The notes under the pieces are model-generated. The model was not told the origin of the DNA and ran no database searches. It worked only from the letters and a program-made list of their open reading frames with translations. From positions 1 to 64,000 of the forward strand of contig NZ_JACXAF010000025.1 of assembly GCF_014773395.1 (NCBI RefSeq): a DNA stretch of 64,000 nucleotides. The letters are read 5' to 3'. Every line of letters begins with the position of its first letter. Position 1 is the stretch's first letter. Below are positions 38,149 to 46,488 of this stretch, one piece after another. This DNA comes from Neiella litorisoli. GTDB taxonomy: Bacteria > Pseudomonadota > Gammaproteobacteria > Enterobacterales > Neiellaceae. A program made the position numbers and the translations under genes.

Positions 38149-40497
38149 ATGACCGCAAATTTATCTCGTCGAGATGCTCTGAAACTAGCTGTCGCAGGGG
38201 TTGTGGCAACCAGCGTTGGTTGTAGTTCAAACGCTGAAAACTCACCAGCTAAGTCGGTAGCAAAACCTAGTCAACCTATGCTCGATAAATGGGCTAATAC
38301 CCTCGATAGAACTTGGATTGGTGGTGAGTACTGGGCCAATCCAATGGAAGATTGGCATGTTAAAAATGGTGGTGTTGAATGCAAAAGTAGTGACGGCAAC
38401 CGCAGTGTTCATTCGTTAACACACCGATTGACTGATGCGTCGCAAGCGTTCGAGGTTAGTGTTGTGGTGCAGCAACTTACTATTAACCACAATGATGGTG
38501 GTGCCGGTCTGCGCCTAGGTATCAATAACGAAATTGACGAGTACCGAAGCAGTTGTTTTGTCCAGCGCGGCCTTGATATCGGCATCATTGATGGCCAACT
38601 CTTCGTTGCTGGTAAAACCATTTCCCTCAATCAGAAGATCAACAAACAACCGATCAAATTACAGGTTCAGGCAACGCCACAGTATGGCGCGGTGCTGCTT
38701 GATGTCAGTGCCAGCCTGGCGACGACAAGTAAACAACTTGGCCAATTAAGTCACTTGGTTCCCGCTAATGAAGTGCTGGGGAATATCGCTGTCGTTAGCA
38801 ACTTTAAATTGCGCTCTAAAGCCGGCCAGCGTGGTGGCCAGTATCGTTTTACCGACTGGACGCTCTCAGGCGATGCGTTTGATGTTAATCCTGAGCGCAA
38901 GTTTGGTCCGATTCTTTGGACCATGTATACCCTTAGCGACTCCAGAACGAGTGATGGCTTCGTCATGAAGATGAGCGTGTTCACCGGGCCGATGGGCCAT
39001 CAGGACAACCATGATGTTGAACTGCAGGTGAAACGCGATAATCAGTGGCAAACGCTGGGACAAGCAAAGTTAGATCCCGATGCATGGGTAGCAGCGTTTC
39101 GGATCCCACACTGGCCGGAGAATTTGGCACAGCCGTTTCGGGTCAGGTACGTTGAAAAACATCGTGATGGCAGCACCACGCAAGACAGTTATAGCGGTTT
39201 GATTAAAGCAAATCCAACAGGGCGACCGTTAAGAATGGCGGCAATGACTTGTCAGAACGATTACAGCTTCCCTTATGCGCCGGTCGCAGAAAATGTGAAA
39301 AAGCTAGAGCCAGATTTGGTGTTGTTTTCGGGCGACCAAATTTACGAAAGTCACGGCGGTTTTGGCATTATCAGAGAGCCATTTGAACCGGCAATTCATA
39401 ACTATTTGCGCAAGTTCTATCAGTTTGGTTGGGCATTTCGAGAGGTGATGCGAGACGCGCCAACCTTGTCTTTACCCGACGATCACGATGTCATGCAGGG
39501 CAATTTGTGGGGGAAAGGCGGCATGGCGAAAGAGCATCCTGAACTTGATCCCACCGCATCCTATATGGGGGGATATATCGGCTCTGTGCGGTTTGTCAAT
39601 GCGGTCCATAAAACCTGTATCAGTCATCACCCTGATGCTTATGATCCGATGCCGAATTCAACGGGGATCAGTTGTTACTACGGTGACATGGTGTATGGCA
39701 ACGTCGGCTTTGCGATTTTGGCTGACCGGCAATGGAAGTCTGGCCCAGAGCAGGCGGGCGTTGTTGTGGGGAAAACCGGCATTGATGAAGATCCCAACCT
39801 TATTAACCCGAAGATTAACCCGCCAAACCCTCAGTTGCTGGGGCAGCGTCAGGAGCAATTCCTTGCCGAGTGGGCTCAGGATTGGCGTGGTCATGAATTA
39901 AAAGCCGTGATCAGCCAAACCGTATTTGCGGGTATTTCGACACATCAGCCGTCACCGCAGCGTTATCTAAAGTATGACTTTGACAGCAATGGCTGGCCGG
40001 GACCGGCAAGAGACAAAGCAGTTGCCGTCATGCGAGAAACTAAGGCGCTCCACATTTGTGGGGATACCCACCTGACATCACTGGCGCAGTATGGTGTTAA
40101 AGCGCAGCGCGATAGTAATTGGTCGTTTTGTACGCCAGCGATATCTGCCGGTTGGCCCCGCTGGTGGTTACCAGACCAAGTGGGGATCCCACACCAAAAC
40201 AGGCCGCGACATGGCTTGGCGCAAACTGGTGAGTTTATCGATGCGTTTGGTAATAAAATGTACGTCTATGCGGTGGGTTTGCCAGACGTTGGTCAGTCGA
40301 AGAATCGTTACGTCAAAGCGCATGAAAAGGGCAGTGGCTTTGGTTTTATCATCTTTGATACCCAGCAGAAAACCTACGATATTTACGCTTATCGGTATTT
40401 AATCGATGTTGCCGATGGTAATAGCAGCAATCTGTTTGATGGTTGGCCTGTGACTATTCATCAAGATGAAAACATAGGCCTGAACCGGTTGAGTTAA
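38149..40497 (+). CDS. PhoD-like alkaline phosphatase/phosphodiesterase, Tat-exported
   Basis: 782 residues from the ATG at 38149, which follows AGGA by 7 bp. The N-terminus has a twin-arginine motif (SRRDALKLAVAG) ending in a lipobox-like VGC, so it is probably exported folded and anchored as a lipoprotein. The N-terminal 250 residues look like a beta-sandwich or carbohydrate-binding-type domain. The PhoD metallophosphatase core follows, with LVLFSGDQIYESHGG, DDHDVMQGNLWG and CGDTHLTSLAQYG as metal ligands. Substrates could be phosphate mono- or diesters in the periplasm. It neighbours a membrane AraC regulator on the opposite strand, 5 bp apart at the stops. Confidence 0.8.
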   Translation: MTANLSRRDALKLAVAGVVATSVGCSSNAENSPAKSVAKPSQPMLDKWANTLDRTWIGGEYWANPMEDWHVKNGGVECKSSDGNRSVHSLTHRLTDASQAFEVSVVVQQLTINHNDGGAGLRLGINNEIDEYRSSCFVQRGLDIGIIDGQLFVAGKTISLNQKINKQPIKLQVQATPQYGAVLLDVSASLATTSKQLGQLSHLVPANEVLGNIAVVSNFKLRSKAGQRGGQYRFTDWTLSGDAFDVNPERKFGPILWTMYTLSDSRTSDGFVMKMSVFTGPMGHQDNHDVELQVKRDNQWQTLGQAKLDPDAWVAAFRIPHWPENLAQPFRVRYVEKHRDGSTTQDSYSGLIKANPTGRPLRMAAMTCQNDYSFPYAPVAENVKKLEPDLVLFSGDQIYESHGGFGIIREPFEPAIHNYLRKFYQFGWAFREVMRDAPTLSLPDDHDVMQGNLWGKGGMAKEHPELDPTASYMGGYIGSVRFVNAVHKTCISHHPDAYDPMPNSTGISCYYGDMVYGNVGFAILADRQWKSGPEQAGVVVGKTGIDEDPNLINPKINPPNPQLLGQRQEQFLAEWAQDWRGHELKAVISQTVFAGISTHQPSPQRYLKYDFDSNGWPGPARDKAVAVMRETKALHICGDTHLTSLAQYGVKAQRDSNWSFCTPAISAGWPRWWLPDQVGIPHQNRPRHGLAQTGEFIDAFGNKMYVYAVGLPDVGQSKNRYVKAHEKGSGFGFIIFDTQQKTYDIYAYRYLIDVADGNSSNLFDGWPVTIHQDENIGLNRLS

Positions 40498-40502
40498 CGC
40501 CG

Positions 40503-42002
40503 TCATGTTCTAGCGTTCTCGGATTTTGCCTGGGCTTGGTATTGTTTTGGGGTCAAGCCCGTGTGCTTTTTAAACACAGTAGCAAAGTAGTTGGGATTGC
40601 TGAATCCAACGTCATAGGCCGTTTGGGTAACCGTCGATGTCAGCAGCAGACTCTGGGACTTCTTGATTCGTACTTCAGCTAAATATTGATTGATGGTTTG
40701 CTGAGTTGATTTCTTAAATGTTGCCATGAGATACGAGCGGCTAACATTGAGCGACTCAGCAATGGAGCTAATCGATAGTTCCTTGTGGTAATAAGCAAGA
40801 ATATGCTTCTTGGTGCTATCAACAAGCGGATTGGTCAATTCAGTTGCTTGATGTTCACGATAGTAAGCTGCTAAGCGACAGGCCTGTTCGTTTAATACGG
40901 AGAATAATTGCTCAGGCGACACGCTGTCGTCGACTTGTTGTCCTTTTTGCTCGAGAGCTGAAAGCAAGGTTGCATCACCGTGCTGTAAAATTGCGCTGTC
41001 GTACATGAGAAACAATATTTCTCGAATCCGAGCTTTCAATATATCCAATTGCTCGTTGGCAAAGTCACTCAACTCTTGCTGCAGTTGTTCGCACGTCTGT
41101 GGGATCAGCCCTAAACTCGCCGTTTTGATTTGCTCGAGCAACTCCGCTTGCAGGCGAAAGGGGTAATTTTCATTAATCTGTTCGGGATATAAATCGACCA
41201 TCGATAATGCGTTGCCCGATGAGGCAAACTGCGCGCTCGCCAGTCTCGACTCATGGCTATAGTTTCGCTGCAACTGATCATTGGTTTTTTGAATATCTGA
41301 GAATGCTGCCCAAGCCCAGATCAGAGCCGTCAAGCTAGTGCCGACGTAATACACAGCCCATGCTTTAAACACGATCCCTAGACAGATGAAGAAACAAAAG
41401 TTAAGGGCACCAATGATGTAAATATTCGCCTTACTGGCTTTATTGTTGTGTGCCAGCAAGTGCAGGCATGGCAACACCAGTATTGCCATGATCAACGCGA
41501 CGTGGCTGTAGTAAACGTGTTCTGCTGTCAGGCCGAGTTGCTGCCAGTTAAAGACAGGGGCGATGTCAAAGTAGGTCTTGGGGTAGGTCAACTCAAAAGT
41601 CAGTAGATGAAACGTTGCCCAAGCAAATCCCAAGCAATAAGGCAGCAGATGCTTCCAGCGGCCCAGCGATACGCCAGACTGAATGTAAAGCGCCTGAGTC
41701 AATGCTGGCACGCCAACAGCAAATAGCAAAAAATTGCCACTCAGGTGAAAGATGACTTTACCCTTGTCGAACGGCAGCATACTGACAACGGGAACCGACA
41801 AGTAAATGATGAGCGTGCCAATAAATGTACTGTAATAGGGGTATGATCGACCAATGCGTTCTCTGACCAAGGTGAAATAAACCTGCACCATTGTGAAAAT
41901 CACGGCGGCGGCGAAGGTCACAACACCGACAGAGAACATGTGCCAGCTTAGTTGCATCGAATTACTCAAAACAGTGTCGGCAGACGCAATCATTGACGCC
42001 AT
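40503..42002 (-). CDS. Membrane-anchored AraC-family transcriptional regulator
   Basis: About 499 residues. The first 240 or so contain about seven hydrophobic helices, followed by a linker (about residues 240-400). A C-terminal AraC/XylS HTH pair comes last (SISSIAESLNVSRSYLMATF and AYDVGFSNPNYFATVFKKHTGLTPKQYQ). Such proteins sense a signal at the membrane and bind DNA directly. The ATG at 42002 was chosen over an upstream TTG (42017); the ATG at 41957, just before TM1, is an alternative, and no start has a strong ribosome site. The target could be the convergent phosphatase gene, but this is inference. Confidence 0.8.
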   Translation of the reverse strand: MASMIASADTVLSNSMQLSWHMFSVGVVTFAAAVIFTMVQVYFTLVRERIGRSYPYYSTFIGTLIIYLSVPVVSMLPFDKGKVIFHLSGNFLLFAVGVPALTQALYIQSGVSLGRWKHLLPYCLGFAWATFHLLTFELTYPKTYFDIAPVFNWQQLGLTAEHVYYSHVALIMAILVLPCLHLLAHNNKASKANIYIIGALNFCFFICLGIVFKAWAVYYVGTSLTALIWAWAAFSDIQKTNDQLQRNYSHESRLASAQFASSGNALSMVDLYPEQINENYPFRLQAELLEQIKTASLGLIPQTCEQLQQELSDFANEQLDILKARIREILFLMYDSAILQHGDATLLSALEQKGQQVDDSVSPEQLFSVLNEQACRLAAYYREHQATELTNPLVDSTKKHILAYYHKELSISSIAESLNVSRSYLMATFKKSTQQTINQYLAEVRIKKSQSLLLTSTVTQTAYDVGFSNPNYFATVFKKHTGLTPKQYQAQAKSENART

Positions 42003-42037
42003 ACCGAAGTGAAACAATCAGAAACTCAAAGCAAGCT

Positions 42038-42285
42038 TCAATCGATCTCAACCTTCTCTTTGAACTCGCACAAGTCTTCGATAATGCAGCTGCCACATCT
42101 GGGCTTTCTAGCAAAGCAGGTGTAGCGGCCGTGCAGAATAAGCCAGTGATGGACATCGACTTTAAATTCCGCAGGTACCACCTTCAACAGCTTCTGCTCA
42201 ACTTGGTCCACGTTTTTGCCCATGGCAAATTTGGTGCGGTTGGAAACTCGGAATATGTGGGTGTCGACGGCAATGGTTGGCCAGC
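42038..42285 (-). pseudogene. Displaced 3' fragment of nth (endonuclease III)
   Basis: This 248-bp stretch is collinear and nearly identical to the 3' end of the intact nth gene at 43448-43689, offset by 1404 bp. It encodes residues from about 131 onward, including Asp138 and all four Fe-S cysteines, and ends EFKEKVEID where the intact copy ends EFKDKVD. It lacks the 5' half and catalytic Lys120. Homology stops abruptly after ggttggccagc on the + strand. Joining it to the 5' part of nth (43690-44080) gives an uninterrupted 212-residue frame, so this is probably the original gene end. Confidence 0.9.
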
Positions 42286-43689
42286 GGCAAGATAATGAAG
42301 GTAGATATCCGTTAACGTCCGAATTGTGTCAATAATTGCCGATCCGTTAACTCCAAGTCAAGGGCGCTAGATATGCGTAAAGCCCTCCTTCGCCATGATT
42401 GCTTTGACGGAACACTAAACAGGCGGTGACCCTCGATGAGTAGTTCGTTGCTCTGAACTCAAATGGCGCTTTCGCCACACGACAGCCTATCAATACCTCA
42501 TGAACACTTTTTAAAAAATTGAACTTTGTTGTTCACCAATAAAATGTGTCAATTTTTTTTGCACTATGTGTTTTTGTCTTAGTTTTTGTTAATTAAAACA
42601 GATGGTTAATGTTGGTGTGGCTTTTGCATTTATTCAGGGCGAATTGAAACACATGCAGGCTAAAGGGCATTAAAATTAATATGAGTACACAAGCGATAAT
42701 GAAGACGTTAAGGGTTTTATTGGGCTTTTCGGTAATGTTTTTTGGCTCTGCACAAGCGAGTTTGATAACGACAACTGAATTGGGAACTGATGGCGTTATA
42801 GAAATATCAGAGTCAATTGCTTGGGTTCTTTCTTCTGGCTCAAATGGTGTCGAAACCTCTAATTACGGTATTGTCTTTAGAGGTCACGATAGCGTTTCAG
42901 AGCTTGATACTCTTTCATTTTTGAGTGGAAGCGTTACATTGACCATCAATGGTATTAGTTCCTCTTTGAGTGGAAATGGTTATGTTTCAGTTCTGGGGGC
43001 GGGCAACTATGCGGGAAATGACATTAACGAGAACGACTCTTTCGTATATTTTCAATTTCCCTCTATTTTTGCCGCTAAAGCAGGTGACCTAGTAACTCTA
43101 AGTGCTGGAGAAATCAGATTCGCTGGACAAGGTGCTGAGGTAATAACTAGTCAAGCGAACTTCGTAGGTGAAATTTTTCTGATATCAAACTTCCCTTCGG
43201 AAGGTACAAAGATAGGTCAATCTGTCAAAGTTGGGACTGAAGTGCCAGAGCCAGGCTCACTACTTATTATGGCGTTGGGGCTAGTTGGTTTAGCGTATAG
43301 ACGTCGTATGTGATTGGGGACGGCGATAAAATCAAAATTCATTAATTTTGAACGAGATATCGCCGCTGCTCGAGCCTCTTTAAGGCAACAAAAAGGCATT
43401 ACAAATGTCATTGAAGGTAAGAACAAAGCTCCTTTCGTGGCAAGCAGCTAATCAACTTTATCCTTAAATTCACACAAGTCTTCGATAATGCAGCTTCCAC
43501 ATCTGGGCTTTCTAGCAATGCAGGTGTAGCGGCCGTGCAGAATAAGCCAGTGATGGACATCGACTTTAAATTCCGCAGGTACCACCTTCAGTAGCTTTTG
43601 CTCAACTTGGTCGACGTTTTTGCCCATGGCAAATTTGGTGCGGTTGGAAACTCGGAATATGTGGGTGTCGACGGCAATGGTTGGCCAGC
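42286..43689. mobile_element. 1404-bp nth-restoring cassette carrying a PEP-CTERM gene
   Basis: The unit between the two nth 3' ends includes about 395 bp of non-coding DNA, a PEP-CTERM gene, a 135-bp tail and a second nth 3' end that keeps nth intact. The cargo is visibly more AT-rich than its surroundings (T- and A-runs near 42510-42680). No integrase or transposase is present. A 10-bp direct repeat (atccgttaac at 42307-42316 and 42342-42351) lies near the break. The arrangement could come from a gene-end insertion or from homologous recombination with incoming DNA. Calling it mobile is inference. Confidence 0.6.
42681..43313 (+). CDS. PEP-CTERM domain secreted protein
   Basis: 210 residues. 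A signal peptide (MKTLRVLLGFSVMFFGSAQA, beginning at the first or seventh codon) is followed by a Ser/Gly/Thr-rich beta-type region without catalytic motifs. The C-terminal sorting signal is VPEPGSLLIMALGLVGLAYRRRM: the PEP motif, a hydrophobic helix and an Arg cluster. Such proteins are processed by exosortase EpsH in EPS-producing bacteria, but no exosortase is encoded in this window. Base and codon use is more AT-rich than in neighbouring genes. It lies between the two nth 3' ends, convergent with intact nth. Confidence 0.85.
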   Translation: MSTQAIMKTLRVLLGFSVMFFGSAQASLITTTELGTDGVIEISESIAWVLSSGSNGVETSNYGIVFRGHDSVSELDTLSFLSGSVTLTINGISSSLSGNGYVSVLGAGNYAGNDINENDSFVYFQFPSIFAAKAGDLVTLSAGEIRFAGQGAEVITSQANFVGEIFLISNFPSEGTKIGQSVKVGTEVPEPGSLLIMALGLVGLAYRRRM

Positions 43690-44080
43690 CAAATGCGGTG
43701 TTGAGTACCACATTCGCTGTTTTGCGGCCAACGCCCGGTAGGGCTTCCAGTGCTTCGCGGTTCTCTGGCACTTCGCCATTGTGCTTATCAAGCAAGATCC
43801 GGCAGGCTTTGATGACGTTTTCCGCTTTGGTGTTAAACAAGCCAATGGTTTTGATGTATTCCTTTAGGCCTTCAACGCCCAAATCCCAAATTGCTTGTGG
43901 TGTGTTGGCAACAGGAAATAGCTTATCGGTTGCTTTGTTGACACCAACATCAGTTGCTTGAGCCGACAAGGTTACGGCAACTAGCAGCTCAAACGGCGTC
44001 GAAAAGTTTAATTCAGTGGTCGGCTCGGGGTTGTTGGCTCGCAACCGTTCGAGTATCTCGCGGCGTTTTTCTTTATTCAT
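43448..44080 (-). CDS. nth: Endonuclease III
   Basis: 210 residues, a base-excision repair glycosylase/AP-lyase for oxidised pyrimidines. The catalytic residues Lys120 (LPGVGRKTA) and Asp138 (IAVDTH), and the 4Fe-4S cysteines at 187, 194, 197 and 203, are at E. coli positions. It follows rnfE in the rnf operon, as in E. coli. The last 242 bp are duplicated 1.4 kb downstream. The present 3' end appears to have been supplied by the inserted cassette. Confidence 0.97.
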   Translation of the reverse strand: MNKEKRREILERLRANNPEPTTELNFSTPFELLVAVTLSAQATDVGVNKATDKLFPVANTPQAIWDLGVEGLKEYIKTIGLFNTKAENVIKACRILLDKHNGEVPENREALEALPGVGRKTANVVLNTAFGWPTIAVDTHIFRVSNRTKFAMGKNVDQVEQKLLKVVPAEFKVDVHHWLILHGRYTCIARKPRCGSCIIEDLCEFKDKVD

Positions 44081-44104
44081 GATAATGGTTCGTTATTGTC
44101 GCGG

Positions 44105-44809
44105 TTATTCTGCAGCGCCACTAACGCGCACTCGTTCAATCTTGGCCGCTGGTTGGCTTTTCTTAGCGCGTTCTTGAGCGGCACTATCAATGATGTTTTT
44201 CAGCGCAATGATAAATCCCATCACCAAGAATGCGCCAGGTGGTAGCAAGGCAATTAAAAACTCATTGTCGTAAGCGAATAATTCAATGGTCCAGCTTGTT
44301 GCAACAGGCCCGAATAGGCTGTCAGAGCCGCTGAGTAGAGTCCCTTGGCCGAGCAGTTCGCGAATCGCACCAATAGTAACGAGGACCAAGGTGAACCCCA
44401 ATCCCATCATGAAGCCATCAACAGCGGCAGGCACAACAGGATTTTTCGAGGCAAATGCTTCGGCACGGCCAATAATGGCGCAGTTGGTGACAATAAGTGG
44501 AATGAAAATACCTAACGCCAAATACAGATCGTAGGTATAGGCATTCATCAGCAGCTGAATGGCAGTGACAAACGCGGCAATGATCATGACAAAGACTGGA
44601 ATGCGGATTTCTTTCGGGATCCATTGACGAACCAGCGACACCGTGACATTCGAGCCGAGTAGCACCAAGGTCGTAGCAATCCCCAAGCCCAGCCCGTTGA
44701 TCACTGTTGAAGAGACCGCCAGCAATGGGCAAAGCCCCAACAGTTGGACCATGGCGGGGTTGTTCTTCCAAAGCCCCTGCCAGCTGATTTCTGCTAATTG
44801 TTTCATCAT
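44105..44809 (-). CDS. rnfE: Rnf electron transport complex subunit E
   Basis: 234 residues with about six membrane helices, homologous to NqrD. It is one of the paired integral subunits (with RnfA) of the Rnf complex, which couples electron transfer between ferredoxin and NAD to Na+ or H+ movement. The motif [12 protein letters not shown] holds the conserved Cys that binds the membrane Fe-S centre in this family. It is the last rnf gene before nth. Two adjacent ATGs precede [14 protein letters not shown]. Confidence 0.96.
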   Translation of the reverse strand: MMKQLAEISWQGLWKNNPAMVQLLGLCPLLAVSSTVINGLGLGIATTLVLLGSNVTVSLVRQWIPKEIRIPVFVMIIAAFVTAIQLLMNAYTYDLYLALGIFIPLIVTNCAIIGRAEAFASKNPVVPAAVDGFMMGLGFTLVLVTIGAIRELLGQGTLLSGSDSLFGPVATSWTIELFAYDNEFLIALLPPGAFLVMGFIIALKNIIDSAAQERAKKSQPAAKIERVRVSGAAE

Positions 44810-45436
44810 TTAGCCCTCACAGTCCGGTTGTCTTGTCAGCAATTGTGCGGAATTGGCCTGATAAAACAGCACTGTTTTTTGCACTGCGGCGACCACCGCG
44901 CGGGGAGTAATCGTAGCCCCGGTAAATTGATCAAACTGGCCGCCATCTTTGCGAACAGCCCAATTGGGATCTTTACGGTCGGCAACGGTTTTTCCGATGA
45001 AACTATCGATCCAATCACTCTTGCGGCGCTCAATTTTATCGCCAAGGCCAGGGGTTTCCTTGTGTTGCAGCACCCGTACGCCCAGCACTTCGCCTTCAGT
45101 GTCGATACCAACAATTAGCTCAATGCGGCCGGTGTAGCCATTGGGTGCAGTCGTCTCAATAGCCACGGCAGTCGGGGCGCCATTAATGGTTGCCAAGTAA
45201 GCATGGTGTGGTGTTGCTGTGCCCAATAAATGCTCATCTTCAACGGTAAAACAATGCTGCGCTAGGTTGTTGTCATGGAGCGTTTCGGGGATGACCTGAT
45301 TGAGCACTTTGAATTTATTGTTGAGTTCAGCTTCAGCGATGTCTTCGGCGGTCAACACAAAGGTGCCCGCAACTAGCCCTGTGCAGATCAAGGCAAAGAT
45401 GGTTAGCACCAAGCCATTATGGGAAATCGGATTCAT
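44810..45436 (-). CDS. rnfG: Rnf electron transport complex subunit G
   Basis: 208 residues with one N-terminal membrane anchor and a periplasmic FMN-binding domain. The covalent FMN-attachment motif is the TGATITPRAV segment near residues 172-181, with Thr as acceptor in homologous NqrC/RnfG proteins. A strong AAGGAGG precedes the ATG by 8 bp, and the start overlaps the rnfD stop. Confidence 0.95.
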   Translation of the reverse strand: MNPISHNGLVLTIFALICTGLVAGTFVLTAEDIAEAELNNKFKVLNQVIPETLHDNNLAQHCFTVEDEHLLGTATPHHAYLATINGAPTAVAIETTAPNGYTGRIELIVGIDTEGEVLGVRVLQHKETPGLGDKIERRKSDWIDSFIGKTVADRKDPNWAVRKDGGQFDQFTGATITPRAVVAAVQKTVLFYQANSAQLLTRQPDCEG

Positions 45437-46488
45437 CAGCGAGCCTCCTTATGACCATAAGTTCGAGGTTTGCTGTAATGGTCGATGAGTACCACACACA
45501 TGTTGGCTAGAAGTACGGCGAAAGCAACGCCATCAGGGTAGCCACCCCACGTTCGGATGACATAAACCAGCAGGCCAATAAGCGCGCCGAAAATCCAACG
45601 GCCACGAACCGTCGTGCAAGCAGACACCGGATCAGTGGCTATGAAAAATGCGCCGAGCATGGTTGCACCGCTAAACAAATGCAGCAGCGGAGAGGCGGTG
45701 CCATCGGGGGAGAAGGCGAAACCGATGGCCGAGCAGACAAATAAGCTGATCAGCATGCCGCCGGGAATTGCCCAGCTGGTCACGCGGCGGTAAATCAAAT
45801 ACAAGCCGCCCAGTAAAAAGGCCAGATTAATCCACTCCCAGCCGGCGCCAGCAAAGCTACCAAACACCGGCTTGAGCATACTCTCATCTAACGTTAGGCC
45901 TTGGTGCAAATCGGTTTTGACGGTATCGAGTGGCGTTGCCGCAGCAATACCATCAATGGTCATACGAACTTGTTGTAGGCTAAAACCATCAGCGCTAAAG
46001 CCAGTGAATACCAGTTGCAGGCTATCCCAGACACCAACAGGATGTTGGCTCAGAGCCGCGACCGGTTGCCAGCTGGTCATTGCCACGGGAAAAGAAATCA
46101 GCAGCAAGACGTAGCCTGCCATTGCCGGATTGAATAGATTGTTACCAAGACCGCCGTATAGGTGTTTCACCACGCCAATGGCGAAGACTGCGGCAATAAC
46201 CGTCATCCACCAGGGCAAAAATGGCGGCACTGCGATGCCGAGCAGCACACCGGTCAACAAAGCGCTATGGTCGCCGGTAATTCGCAATGCTGGGCGATTG
46301 CGCATGATCATAATAATCGCTTCCGTGCCCCAACAAGTGGCGGCAGCCAACGCGATCTGAATCAAGTTGCCATAGCCAAAAAAGTAGGCCTGTACCAAGA
46401 TGCCAGGGATACAGCAGAGGATAACCATGCGCATCAGCTCATGGGTTTTCAGCGATTGTCGGGTAAACGGAGAACTCAACAAATTCAT
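45436..46488 (-). CDS. rnfD: Rnf electron transport complex subunit D
   Basis: 350 residues, about ten membrane helices, homologous to NqrB. It carries an FMN bound covalently in family members; the SGAT-type motif (HLFSGATMLGAFF) and TDPVSACT are conserved. It overlaps rnfC by 4 bp (ATGA) and rnfG by 1 bp, consistent with a coupled operon. Confidence 0.96.
   Translation of the reverse strand: MNLLSSPFTRQSLKTHELMRMVILCCIPGILVQAYFFGYGNLIQIALAAATCWGTEAIIMIMRNRPALRITGDHSALLTGVLLGIAVPPFLPWWMTVIAAVFAIGVVKHLYGGLGNNLFNPAMAGYVLLLISFPVAMTSWQPVAALSQHPVGVWDSLQLVFTGFSADGFSLQQVRMTIDGIAAATPLDTVKTDLHQGLTLDESMLKPVFGSFAGAGWEWINLAFLLGGLYLIYRRVTSWAIPGGMLISLFVCSAIGFAFSPDGTASPLLHLFSGATMLGAFFIATDPVSACTTVRGRWIFGALIGLLVYVIRTWGGYPDGVAFAVLLANMCVVLIDHYSKPRTYGHKEAR

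Noticed and set aside
42300-42355. Integron attC site
   Set aside because: The gttaac-containing repeats lack the paired R/L box layout of attC sites, and no integron integrase is present.
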